From Oscheius dolichura (lineage: Eukaryota > Nematoda > Chromadorea > Rhabditida > Rhabditidae), in contig OW051494.1 in NCBI GenBank assembly GCA_932521035.1, positions 8,542,001-8,606,000 of the forward strand: a DNA stretch of 64,000 nucleotides. The letters are read 5' to 3'. The position numbers and the translations under genes are program-made. Below, in pieces: positions 1-11,600 of this stretch; positions within the stretch are counted from its first letter, which is position 1, and each line of letters opens with the position of its first letter. The notes beneath the pieces are model-generated. The model had not been told where the DNA came from. It searched no databases and saw only the letters and a program-made list of their open reading frames with translations.

Positions 1-372
1 ATAAGGAGCTCCTTCTGTTTTTCCACTAAGCTCCAAACAAGCACCTTTCCATGTAAATACAGCTACTCGTGAGCCTAGAAATAAAGTTGCAATGCATAAA
101 AAACAAACGTGGAGGGAAGGCATATTTCTTCATAGGATCTAATTCTGTTCCAAATACTTCAGCTGTTCCTTTAATCAATTCCAGTAATACATCTTCATCT
201 GGACCGACCTGAAATTTAAATTTGAACACCTAGTAATGTGCAGCTTGAGCATATTTTTGAATTTGGTCATGTTGCGAAGAACAAAAAGATCTAAAGTAAA
301 AAGTATCCTGCTTACCTCAAATCTCAATTCGTGATCCTCTTTTAGAGTAAATTCTTGGAAGTTTGAGGACAT
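1..372 (-). CDS. clpf-1: CLP1 polyribonucleotide 5'-hydroxyl kinase, 5' end (partial)
   Basis: First three exons of CLP1, the RNA 5'-OH kinase that works in pre-mRNA 3'-end cleavage and tRNA splicing in the nucleus. Exons read 372-316, 208-109 and 74-1, and the gene runs off the left edge. Phases agree across both introns (GTAAGC and GTTTGT donors, TTTCAG and TTCTAG acceptors). The product begins MSSNFQEFTLKEDHELRFE, followed by a segment containing KGTAEVFGTELD and one with VAVFTWKGACLELSGKTEG. These match the conserved N-terminal beta-rich domain of CLP1 (human has LRFEVE, GMAEIFGTEL and VAVFTWHG). The P-loop that binds ATP lies beyond the window. The start is the only ATG that opens the family N-terminus. 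The symbol follows the C. elegans orthologue by family recognition. Confidence 0.9.
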
Positions 373-1256
373 AATTACCTGAAAAGAAGTAGTAAAATAT
401 CAAAGCACAGGAAGGAAAAGCGAGAGAAAGAGAGAACTAAATTTTCGAAATGGAGAGAAATCTAGAATTTCGGCTGCGTATCGTCGGCCGAGTATTATCG
501 CTTACACGAGCAGTTACCGTATGCCGGACTAATTGCTCCCAGTTTGGAGCTCCTTCTCCACTGTTTCACTGATTCTTTGACCTTTCTCTCTTCCTAAAGC
601 TCAAACAAATTGCAAAACAGCTATTTTATTAGGTCATAGAGATTGGCCGAACAGGGAAAAGCCATAAATTTAACGGGCTCGTTAACTGCTGGCTTCCTTA
701 TCAGAGTAATTCTCAAAGTTTATGAGTTCCTCCGTCTTTGCCTGTTCTTCTTCTCCTTTTAGCTCTATCAATAAATGTACATTTACTTGCATCATCTTCT
801 TATATTTTTCTGTAACTGTATTTAGAAGAAACAATAGAAAGCTTTCAAATAATAGCCAAACTGTCTTGCTCCCAGCCTTGTTACCAAGTCAATTCTGATC
901 ACCATGGGAATGACTAATTGCCAGCCAGTAATTACGCGTACAAAGAACAAGACAAATCGCTCTGCAAAATATTAGCAGAATAACCCCATTTCGGACATGA
1001 GACCTTGCGGTTTTCTCACTGGAAGTCAAGGTCGGCGGCTTCTTTTACGCTGGCTGCTAATCCGCTCCGACAGTCACAGATATATTTGCATAAACACAGC
1101 TGTTCGGGGAGCTGGTATCCCTCCCAGTTGAGTTGCTGGACAAAGGGAATAACAATTTCTTACTATTGATTGTAATTTGATTCTTTTTATTTTGTGGATA
1201 TAGAAAATTGAGAAGCAAACGCCTAGCCAACAAGATAGATTCGAAACGCTATTTTC
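373..1256. other. Intergenic, no gene seen
   Basis: AT-rich spacer upstream of the CLP1 gene. I see no reading frame with splice support and no repeat I can define. It should hold the CLP1 promoter on the minus strand. Confidence 0.5.
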
Positions 1257-1805
1257 CTAATCCAATTTGATCTCAGAAAGGGCTATTGGAATGGTAATTT
1301 TGATGGGAAGACTGTTGGCAGTAATTAACCGGATTATTATCATCCCAATAGCATTGCCCGCACATAAATACAGTGTTCTGTTGGCAATGTTGCGGCAAGA
1401 CAATAACCACAAGCAGTTTATCCAAATCTCAAAACTAAAACATACAACACATCTTTTTAGATAATATTCTGGAGCCAGAAAAATTAGAGACCCCATCATA
1501 AAAGCGAAAAAGAGATTGCTAGTCCATTGTACGCTATAAAAATGGCTAAAAAAACTGTAGGATGTCTTGAAATATGCTTCATTCGAGTAGAAAAGAAGTT
1601 TCCACTTTGAAAATTTCGGAATTCAAATCGGAGTCCAACGAAACATTTCCAACCATAGAGTAACAGGTCGATCTACCTCTACACAAGCAGTTACAGCAGC
1701 ATAATAATCGCCGTAACCCTTTACACCGCCGTCAAATGTCACAATATTATCGCACATGCTGTATTTTGAGAGCATTGTCCCGATTTTTAACAAGAGATCA
1801 ACCAT
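1257..1805 (-). CDS. Possible small membrane protein, two exons
   Basis: Candidate gene of about 145 residues. Exon 1 is 1805-1645, starting at a true ATG and ending at a weak GTTTCG donor. Exon 2 is 1533-1257 behind a TTTATAG acceptor. The phases match (161 nt then 277 nt) and the frame stays open to a TAG. The product has hydrophobic stretches around WTSNLFFAFMMGSLIFLAP and CFSFEIWINCLWLLS, suggesting two or more membrane spans, and several cysteines. I recognise no family. The agreement of phase across the join is the main support. It could be chance in AT-rich DNA. Confidence 0.4.
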
Positions 1806-3005
1806 TTTGAAGGCAAAAAATCACAGAAAGTTGTGAATTTCTATGCGAATATACAGCGAGAATTTCGTATTTTTGAAGGCTTTCACTCTTTTTCATACCA
1901 TTTTTTTTTTCAATGAAATAATGCTGTCGATCGTTATTTTACTTCTAAAGCACACAAAATATCATAATCTTTTCAAATTAGAAACCTAATTAGTTCTAAA
2001 AGTTGTAATAAAACTAGAAAACTTCCCTCCGCTGAGATTAGCTCGCCTTCCGCCTCCCTAATCAACTGTGACATCTCTCACCCCCACGGCCAAACTGTAA
2101 TTTAGGTTCAATGGCTCATAAAACTGGCCACCTCCGCTGACAATCCTCCCAGCCGGCAGTCAGCCTTCCTCCGGTGGCCTCGTGCCTCGCTGGTTGGGGC
2201 CTCACCAGCCCGCTCAATTGCAGTCCGTCTCTGCGTCTCCCTCCCCGCCGCGGTACCTCCCAATGGGACCTGTCAAGTAAGATTGATGGAGCGATAGATA
2301 CGCACCCCCAAAACGCTTACAACGTCCTCCTCTCTCCTCATTTCCAACTGAAAAATTGGTTTTTCTCTTCCTTTCTCTATACTACCACAGTTCACACTCT
2401 AACAGCCACAGTTACTCAGCTGAAGTTATAAATTGTGGCTCTTGCCGTTCCCCGAGATATATTGATAGCCCCGCCGACAAGGTCATCTATCTTTATCCAT
2501 GTCCGAGAGACGGCGGACACTTCTCACTCACAAGGGTCTTGACACGACAGATTCATTCATTCTCACTCTTTTTATTTCTTTTCGAGACCTAAAAAAGACG
2601 AGAAATTTCCAAGAAAAAAGCAGTTAAATGAAGAGACAAAAGTCGCCGGGGAGGAAACTCGTTTCATCTCGTTTATTCAAGCCCGTCACCATCCAACGGA
2701 CGGACGACGATCTAATCGCCCCCGCGCTTCGCCTTCGTGGTAGCGCAACATTTTCTTAGCTTTTATACCATAATTTGATGGAATACATGAGCTGGACAAA
2801 TCAATTTTTCATCACTTTACTAGAATTCTATAAGTTTTACAAGAAAAAATGGGAAAACTTTTTAGGGCTCAAAAATTATCTAAAGCTCTTAATTTTTGCA
2901 ATTTGACAGGTGAAATAGAAACTAGCTGTCTAACTGTGGTTCTGTTTGCTGTGGTGCCTCGAAAACCTCCATTTTCTCATTTCTCCACTAGAATAAGTGA
3001 ACGCC
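1806..3005. other. Intergenic, no gene seen
   Basis: Non-coding spacer. Pyrimidine-rich stretches occur near 2040-2100 and 2180-2260. Short open frames at 2174-2592 lack splice sites and family resemblance and I do not treat them as genes. Confidence 0.4.
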
Positions 3006-3010
3006 GAGAC

Positions 3011-3431
3011 TAGGGCTGCCAGGCGTTATTTTGTACGTAATGTTTTTTTCGTCACGTTACCTCCCCGAAAAATACATTTTTTTGTGAAATGCATTTATCT
3101 TTTGTGTTCATGTTTTTACCCATGACGTTAGCTACATTTACCAGTAAAAAAATAAGAAAAGCACCAAAAACCGATCTGTAAAACGTAATAACGTTTTGCA
3201 TGAAATCTACGCACAAAATAACCGATTTTTTTTCTAGTACGCAAGACGTCATCTCGCTTTATAATTCAGTTGTTGGTGCTTTTCTTATTTTTTTTTACTG
3301 GTAAATGCAGCTAACGTCGTGGGTAAAAACATGAACACAAAAGATAAATGCAGTTCTCAAAGAAATATATTTTTCGGGGAGGTAACGTGAGGAAAAAGAC
3401 ATTACGTACAAAATAACGCCTGGCAGCCCTA
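3011..3431. mobile_element. Palindromic MITE with about 165 bp terminal inverted repeats
   Basis: The left arm (from 3011, TAGGGCTGCCAGGCGTTATT) is matched by the reverse complement of the right arm ending at 3431, with near identity over roughly 165 bp and only scattered substitutions. The centre is about 90 bp with no coding capacity. The flanks carry GAGAC at 3006-3010 and again at 3432-3436, which would be a 5 bp target duplication. Alternatively the terminal TA itself is the duplicated target, as in Tc1/mariner-derived MITEs. No transposase is present, so any mobility depended on another element. Confidence 0.85.
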
Positions 3432-4630
3432 GAGACGATACCGTCTTTTTCCTCCCGGGGAACCGTCTATTAAACGTATATAAATTGCAACTGTTCGCAA
3501 TCGTTTTAGTCAGGTTTCCCGTTTTACCGCACCCGTAAAAACTCGGCAGCTCTCGGAATGCCGTCTGCTTTCAAGCATAGGTAAGTTTTCCCCTTTCCCC
3601 TCTGACTTGTTCAGGTCCTCTCACTTTTCCCTTTCCCCTCAACTTCTAGTTCTTCGTCTATAAACCCCTCCAAAATTATTCCCATCCCCGTTCCTCCACT
3701 TCCCACAATGATGTGTCTGCCTGGGAAAGGGGTCAATTTCCAGCCAGTAACGGGGGTGATGGTGGTAACAAAGGGGCGGCTGTCCTTGGAAGACGCTCTG
3801 CTGAGATTTTCTTCTATTTTCCCCCGTTTTCCAGGGGGAAGTACTCCGTCAGCTGATAGTCATAGGCAGACGGCAATAAAAATGGCGGCAACTTGCCGAA
3901 AAGTCATAAAAATTCAAATCATTCCTGCCTACCTGCTATCGGCGGCATCTTTCAGCTTCCTGTTACGTTTTCTGCTCATTTTATTGACCAAATCATCAAA
4001 TTTTTGAATTTTCTAATAGATTTTGATGTGTAGATTACGAAAAGCATAACGAGAATTATCAAAAATGTAAGAAATTGCTTGAAGAGGTGATTTTGCCAGA
4101 ATATTGCTCCGTAGGGGCGCCCCGTCGTCTCTTCGACTTCTTTCAAGGGTTGCCGTAGTTTTTTCACTTCTTCTTTCGGGTTTCTCGTTTTTTTGAAGAA
4201 CCTGAATGTCTTTTTCCTTCAGTTTCCCTATTTTTTTTTACCAGGAAAGAAAGCTCCAATCCATCGAGAGTCCCCAACTACTCCGTTTTTGTCGCTCCTC
4301 CCTTGCGAAAGGAGCTTTTTCCAAAAATTGGTGTCGGAACATGCGATCCCACCTGATTGGAGTAAAAAAAAGTGTATTCACAATCTTTTACTTACAATCG
4401 GAAGCCCTCCAACCAGGTTGGATCTTCGAATTGGCCTGCGGCAACCAAAAGGGTAGTTTACTTGCCGCTGCCGAGAGTTTACGGGTGTAGCGGAAGCGCT
4501 TTTGTATGCTAATTAGTTAGGAAAATATGGTAAAGTGTCTGAAAGTCATGGTTCTTCTCCATTTTTGATATTGAACTATTATTTACCATGATTGTTTTAG
4601 TGTAAGCCGTGTGACATCTAGCGTTGCAAG

Positions 4631-4725
4631 TTCTGCAGTGGCGTAGTGGTAAAGCGTGCGCCGGGTAGGTAAAACGACCCGAGTTCGATTCCCTCGACGA
4701 TCATCGCATATTTTGCTTTTTTGAT
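4631..4725 (+). repeat. tRNA-derived SINE-like sequence
   Basis: TGGCGTAGTGG (A-box form TGGCnnAGTGG) is followed about 35 nt later by AGTTCGATTCC (B-box form GGTTCRANYCC), an internal RNA polymerase III promoter arrangement. A hairpin CGGGT/ACCCG lies between them. The acceptor and T stems do not pair properly, so this is not a working tRNA. It ends in a T-rich tail TTTTGCTTTTTTG, shared with the sequence at 48180-48300. A tRNA-derived SINE or decayed tRNA is the likeliest reading. Confidence 0.4.
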
Positions 4726-5199
4726 CTTTATACAGTAATCCGTTCCAGTCTTTTTTTGCTTTCTTTTATCTTTTCCGCCTATTTCCGGCTGTCCTTATCT
4801 TCTCTCGAACCGGCTCCTAAATCATCCCGGCTCTCTCGCACCTCTTCCATCACCCGGTTGTCCCGACTTGTCACCTGGTCACACTTCCCATCCGTCACCC
4901 TCTTGTCGTTATGTCTCGTATCTTTTCTCACACATCTTTTTCCGTCTTCCAATCACTTTGAGTCGCGGATAGCCACCCCAGGAACACTTGGTGATTGGCG
5001 ACCGCGCGATCGATGGCCTCTCCCCGGCCTGCCCTCTCCGGATGGCCCCAGCCGCCCGATCCCATATGTCACTTTTTGATGCCGTACCCGCGTAGCCTAT
5101 CCATCTCGTCTTTCTTTTCTCTTCTGACAGCTGCTCTTCTTCCTCATCTCTTCTTCTTCCCCTTTCTCCCCCGTACAGTCCTTTAAATCTTCGAAATTT

Positions 5200-5202
5200 C
5201 AG
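5200..5202 (+). promoter_or_regulatory. Splice acceptor 3 nt before ceh-20 start (likely SL addition or 5'UTR intron)
   Basis: AAATTTCAG ends at 5202 and the ATG is at 5206. Such a short leader is typical of nematode spliced-leader trans-splicing. It could equally be the acceptor of a 5'UTR intron starting at the GTAAGT near 3582. Confidence 0.55.
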
Positions 5203-5205
5203 CAA

Positions 5206-8200
5206 ATGGTTGGGTCAATTGAATCCGGCCAGAAGCCGATATCAGAGCTCCTTGGGAAGCTCATGGAAATTACCGAACAGACCCTGGAAGACAACACAAA
5301 CACCAGGTGGGATTCTGTCTTCTTCGATATTCTGTTGGGGGGTTCTTGCGACCTTTATTACACTCCTAGACGGTCTAACAGATTGGAGAAACAGAGGGGA
5401 GAAGTGTCACAGTGGCTTGGGACAAAAATTTTGACTATTTTATACCGTAATCCATTAAATAGGAGCTCCTGCTCGTCTGTAAAAGGCTTGATAATGCTCT
5501 GAACCTGAAAATCAGGATCTGACTGCAGTTCAGCCGGATTTCCAGCTTATTTTGGGCCCGGAGCTCCCGTTTCTCGAATTTTTAAATCTGTTCGTGGATT
5601 ACGGCCTTCTATTCTTGATAATAGAACAAAATTTGAACCATTTCGAACCAAAAAATGAGCTTGCGATTCCAACAAGCCTTGTAAGTCCCATAAAACGAGA
5701 TCCTGGCCGTTTCCCGGATGATTTTCCGATTTTATGGAGGGGTTTCGCTCTATTTTGCAAGGTTTCCATGTAACCTGGACCGCCTCTTGAATACACGGGG
5801 GTCCAGGATGGAAAATTACGATTTTGTGAACGGAATACAGGAGCTTCTCCAAACTTTTGACGGTTTCCAGTAGAATTCCCCGCGGCACATGAATCCAAAG
5901 AGAGAAATTTCCGAAACTGGATTTATAACTATTTATGAGGGTAATTTTGGACTACTTTCTCAATTTACTCATCTTTTCAAATGTTTTGGAAGACTTGAAA
6001 CACTTTTTGAATGTTGTACTTTTGACTGGGAGGCGCGCGGGGGACAAACAAGCCAGAGGATATGAAAGACCCTCTATTTACTGATTTTTCGGTCTAGATT
6101 ACTGTAAGCCGCTATCTATCCAAAAAAGGAGCCATAGAATTAGTCTTTCTTCGATATTTTGATAATAACGATGACCTTTCAGGAAGGACGCCCTCCAGAT
6201 GCACCCTCTCCGGAATGCTCTCTACGAAGTTCTTTGCGAGACCAAGGAGAAGACCCGTAAGTTCTTTTCTATTTTCTTGTACTTCTTTTACCTTCTCTTG
6301 ACCTTCAAATTACCCTATCTGGTCCCACAGAAAGCTGAAAAAAAACAAAGGAAGAAATCGCCTTTTAGAGCTCTCAATCCGCGGTGCTGCTGATGAACAG
6401 CCAGAAGACCCTCAGCTCATGAGGTTGGATAATATGCTGGTGGCGGAGGGGGTTGCCGGACCGGATAAAGGCGTCCCCCTGAATGGAGACGCCTCCGGAA
6501 CGGATCAAGCTGACTACAGGAACAAGCTGAGCAATATTCGATCGGTTTATGGTCAAGAATTACAGAAATACGAAGAGGTGAGGGGTTTTATTGTAATGAG
6601 GAAAATTGGCTAAAAACTACATAAAAACGAAGATTTCTTTAATTGTAGCCGCAATAGAGCGCCACGGTTAGACAGCTCCTCAACTGTGTTCATTTTTAGG
6701 CAATTTTTCAATTATTTTTTTCTATATTTTTATATTTTCCGCCTCATTTTTGACTAATTTTCGAGAAAAATGAGTCAAAAAATAGAAAATGTTGCCTTGA
6801 ATCCACTATAATAGGGTCTCCAGGCGTGTGCCGAGTTCACCCAACACGTCATGTCTCTCCTCCGCGACCAGTCCCGTTTCCGTCCCATTTCCAGCAAGGT
6901 AAGCCCTCTATTTTCCCTTTGAGACTTATTTTTCAGGAAATTGAGCGAATGGTCGGGATAATTCAGAAGAAATTCAGCGGCATCCAGGTGCAGTTGAAGC
7001 AGAGCACCTGCGAGGCGGTTATGATCCTTCGTAGCCGATTTTTGGACGCCAGGAGGAAGAGGAGAAACTTCTCGAAACAGGCTACGGAAGTCCTGAATGA
7101 GTACTTCTATTCCCACTTGAGTAATCCCTACCCGTCGGAGGAGGCCAAGGAAGAACTGGCCCGGCAGTGCAATATTACCGTATCTCAGGTCAGTTTCTTT
7201 TGGATATTTTTAAATTTTATATCAGTATACCGTAGGAACAACGTTTAAACCCTAGAAAAGTGGGCTCGAAAAGAATTTGAGCTCGAAAATGATCCAACCT
7301 CCCCCTTTTACCCTTGGAAGCGTCAAACTTGAAATTTTGAAGATTACGGTATCTAGAAACATTTCCCTTTCAGTTTTTTTTTAACTTAACCGGAACCTAT
7401 ACCATGGTTACTATGTTTAAAATCCTCAAAAAGGTGCTCTTTAGCCGTAAAAATAGCAGCTTCAATGATTTTTCGCGGAAGAATGATCCAAAATCTCCCG
7501 TTTAGCGGGTAAACGTAGAATTTTGAGAGATTACAGTATCCAGAATAGCTTTCCGGATAATTTTAATACCCAAGATAAAAAGATACTGTAGCATTAGACC
7601 TTGAAATGTCCTAAAATCCTCACTAGACTCGAACATTGGAGGTTCACAAGGCTTTGACGGTGATAATCATTCCAAAACGTTTTTTGGCGGTTACAATTGA
7701 AGGTTCTGAAGGAGTACGGTATTTCTAAATTTCCAGGTGTCCAATTGGTTCGGAAATAAGCGTATCCGTTACAAGAAGAACATCGCCAAAGCCCAGGAGG
7801 AAGCGAATATGTACGCGGCGAAGAAGGCGGCAGCCCACGGTATTGGTGGAAGTGAGACTCGGCTTATTGTTCTTTTTAAGAAATGGGATTTCTTTCAGTG
7901 CCCGGTTTGCCTGGTCCAAATTACGGTAATTCCATTATGCTGGGCGGATCGGCTGGCATGCTCAACCCGTACCAGGGAATGGGCATCCCCGGACAGGACA
8001 TGGCCCATCTCGGCATGGGAGCCTTCGATCTCTCCGCTTATAATCCCCAATTGGTTAGTTTCTATGTTTACTGTATCAAATGTCTCTAAAATAATCATAT
8101 TTTATTGAATTTATTGTAAAACAGGGAAAACCTTGAAAATTGGACTGAATACCGCAGATTTGGTGGTCTAAGCCCGGCTCCGGCGCCTGTACAGCCTCGG

Positions 8201-8604
8201 CATAAAAAATTGTGCTGCCGAGATTGTACGGGTGCGGGCACCGCGATCAGAGCAAGTGAACCGGTAAAATCGGCTTTCAACAGATATTTCACGGCTCTTC
8301 GAGACTTTATCCATAAACCTTTAATTTTTTTGATCACTGCTTCAAGATTACTGTAGAAAATGGAACTCTGTTCAGTAGGTCCCGTAGCGGAGATCTGTGC
8401 TGCCCAAAAAGTGAAATATTCATTGGAAGCGCAAAAACAAGCCAAGGGGCCGTTTTTCTCTAAAAAGTCCAAATTTCGGCTGGAAACTGCCTTTTTTAAT
8501 TTCATTTTACTTCTAAAAAATAGAGAATAACTGATTAAAAATCATAGAATTTCCAGATGGCTCAATATCAAGCAAATTTGGACCAGAATCCTGATCAGAA
8601 GTAG
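5206..8604 (+). CDS. ceh-20: PBC-class TALE homeodomain transcription factor (Pbx/CEH-20 type)
   Basis: Nuclear Hox cofactor; PBC proteins bind DNA with Hox and Meis partners. Eight exons: 5206-5306, 6183-6256, 6369-6577, 6824-6898, 6937-7188, 7737-7851, 7899-8053, 8557-8604. All phases agree and give 342 residues, close to the size of C. elegans CEH-20. PBC-A spans about residues 10-125 ([25 protein letters not shown]). PBC-B contains [13 protein letters not shown] and [20 protein letters not shown]. The homeodomain is about residues 192-254 with the three-residue loop extension ([12 protein letters not shown]) and recognition helix [14 protein letters not shown]. The tail is rich in Gly and Met. 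The ATG follows a TTTCAG by three bases. The 503 nt intron before the last exon and the 548 nt intron inside the homeodomain hold dispersed repeats. Confidence 0.93.
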
Positions 8605-11600
8605 TTATTGCCGCCGAGTTGTGGCGCGCCCTCCTCCCCCTTGTCCATACCTCCTCTTCCTCCAGTTTTTTTTGTCATTTTGTTGACCTGCCCATGACTT
8701 TTCCCCTTATTTTTATTGAGATTACTTTGTTAAATTGAGATTACCCCTCCAAATTCCGTTGATTTTCCCCCGCCGCCCTTCAGTTGCCCCCCTGATGATC
8801 TCTCCTCGATTGCAGTTTAGCAGCAGCATATTTCTCCCGAAGACTGGTCACCTTCACCTCCTCTCGTCTCCCTGTATTTTTTTGAATATCTCTCCATTCC
8901 CTCCGATATATGAATAAATTACAATGGTGCTTGCTTGTTTACCGTCTACCGGGTCCCGTAGAGACAGGGTTAATAACGGTCACCTCTAAAGAAGGGGGTG
9001 AGGAACCTTGAAGGGTGAGAAGAATAGCGGCGGTGAGTGTGCCGAGAAGAGAGAGAGAGGACTACTTAGCCCGTGGCTTGCCAAGGTCTCGACAGGAACA
9101 GACCTGATTCTCGTTTCCGGTTGGATCTTCCCATTTTTCATAATTCGCTTCTTTTGATCTGGCTGATGGTCGTCTTCTTGTGAATTTGCTTATTTTCTTC
9201 TTGTGACAACTCTCTTGGATATTGTGATTCTTTTGAAACGAATAAAAGGGCAGTTTTTTGGCGTTGACTTCCAGATTTTCTGACTTTCTTATTCCTGGTG
9301 GACCAGATACTCATTTTTTCTATGTTTTATCTGACTGCTGGTCGTTTTCTCGCTTTTCGACCAGTTGTTTCTTACATCCGTGCCCATGCCCATGATTCAT
9401 CCGAGAAACTATCCGAGGAACTCACCTACCAAGCCGGAACGTATAAGAGAAAGAGGGTTCCAAGCTGGCCCGGAAAGTCTTGAAAATTACCCGGCAACTT
9501 CGAACAACCGAAGGAAATCGCCCACAATTCCAATGGGTGCCTATTGACTTCGCGAAAGCGCTTCCCTACGAATCTTGAAGCCGAGCACCGGAGATTAAAA
9601 GCCTTTGTCGCTCTTCTTAACACCCGTACAGTGTGGGCAACAACATTTCAAGCCAGTAATACCAGTTTCCCATCTTGCCGAGCCTCTACGGGTGCTGGCT
9701 CGTGAGCTAGGAGTTCCTTTGGCACCGTGCAAGCATTTTCTCTAGCACTGTGATTTTTTCAATGTAAACGCTACACCTTCTTTTGGCGCATGGCTTACTA
9801 ACTGGGCCGTTTCCTTTTGTATCCATTCAGAAATCTCATGAAGCCGTTCTGAATTGATACAAAAGAATCTCGATACCGAACAGCGCTCTCAGGAAGCCCG
9901 TATCATCCTTACAAAGAGAACAATAGGAAAAACGGGGGAGAATAGCAGCGGATCAGCAGATAATCGACGTCTCCTTTTCTATTTGCTTCACTTGAAGGTC
10001 TCTTTTGTATTTCTGCCGGTTTATTCGAATTCCATGGAGTAAGAATAAGACCTACCGTACCCCACAGACCCATGGAACGGTCAATTTTATATCGGTTTAA
10101 AAGTTTTTTGACTATCACAGCCAGGAAACTGTAAAGAAGTCTATGTTGTTCTAAAAGTCTTTTCCCAAATATTTCAATCGGGAAGAAACAAGTACTGTAG
10201 TGCTCCTGTTTCAAAAGGGCCTATTTCTTTCCATCCAGTCCATGTTCACTGGGTCTCAGACTGGCTGTGTACGGCATTTGTATTCCACACTCCGGTCTTT
10301 CCCACCGTTCCTAATGCATTACCCGCTGACTGTGCCCCCTGGCTGACTCGCCTGCGGCCCGTCGAGAAAGTCATCCCCTGCCCTTCCCGTTGTCTTCCCC
10401 TCTTCATTTACCTATCTTCCCCCGAGTGAATTTCCGCTCTCCCGGTGTCTTTTCCTCCCCCTCCTCCTCCCCTTCTCGATGGTGGTCATTTACTTTTATA
10501 AAAACAGCGCCTGATGGGGTGTTCGTCCCTGTCCTATTGTGTGTAATTATGACTTGAAAGACAGACACCAGGCGAGGTTAAGAACTGTGAGGTCGTCCCG
10601 CTGCCCCCTCTCCCCATTTCTTGTCCCAGCCGTTCGCTTTTTCCCATTCTCTCCCCCCGCTCTACCCTACCGTAACGAATGACCACCCTCATCGGCTGGT
10701 GGTGGCATCTACCCCCTCTTTGAAGGGGGCCCCGGGGACAATAGACAGACCGCACATAGAGGGTGATAGAAGCAGCCGTCCCTCTCTCCTTCTGCCTCTT
10801 CGTCACGGAGTGTTCCTCTTTTTGAAGGTCGAAAAAGAGCGGCAGATAGAGCGGGAGGAGGAGAAAGAGGAACAGGTGAAGGGGATTAGAACAATCGGAG
10901 GGGGAGAGAGAGACGGGGAGAAACGCAACAATCTTGAGCTTATTGTGGATCCAGACGACGAGCGAAAATGAGCCAGGAAATAGACCGTTTGGTGGAAAAT
11001 ATCGAAATTTGAGGGTTTTTGGATCTAAAATACCGTAATTTGAAGAAAAACGGTTGATTACCCTTTGTAATGGGTTTGAAGAGAGCGGACGACTTTTGGG
11101 AGGCTTTAGAGTGTTTGAACTTTGTAGCCTGCTGTATTGGACCCACGGATACCAAAAAGTCTTGCCAATCCAGAACCCGAAACTAAAAATGGCGTAGTGG
11201 CCAATTCCTGGCTAACAGTAGAACTGGAACTACAACTCGACCTGGAATTTAGAACCCAGTCCGTTTCCAACGGAAATTTTACGGCTTTTCGAGACTTCTG
11301 CTCGTAGATCTCCGATTTTTTCGCTTGTTCCTTCAATATTACCGTAAGAATAGTCAAATTCTGCCCTGAGGGTCCCGCAACGAAACGCCGAATCGGTTTC
11401 CAGCCCTGCCTAACTCCAAAAAAGTGGTATATGGGGCAGAAAGGCTCAATGTGTCCCGGTGCTCTCTTCATCTCCCTCTCGGAACGTTTAATTTCCTATT
11501 TCCTCTCTTTATTTCCTTGTCTTTTCCTCCCCCACCCAGTGGCTGTCTGATTAGGGACAAAAAATCCAATTGTCTAGGATTTTAGCCAGGAAATTCTAGG

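Larger units (their letters stand above)
3437..5202. promoter_or_regulatory. Upstream region of the homeobox gene; possible outron or 5'UTR intron
   Basis: No protein gene is supported. A GTAAGT at 3582-3587 could be the donor of a non-coding first exon, and TTTCAG at 5197-5202 directly precedes the homeobox start, so the stretch may be promoter plus 5'UTR intron, or an outron used for spliced-leader addition. A tRNA-like sequence lies at 4631-4720. Open frames at 4193-4490 and 4756-5205 overlap on both strands and look like pyrimidine-rich noise. Confidence 0.4.

Noticed and set aside
4631-4725. Functional tRNA gene
   Set aside because: A- and B-box words are present but acceptor and T stems do not pair and the anticodon arm is malformed.
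10534-10971. Overlapping frames on both strands near 10.5-11.0 kb
   Set aside because: Purine/pyrimidine-rich low complexity; no domain and no consistent exon structure.
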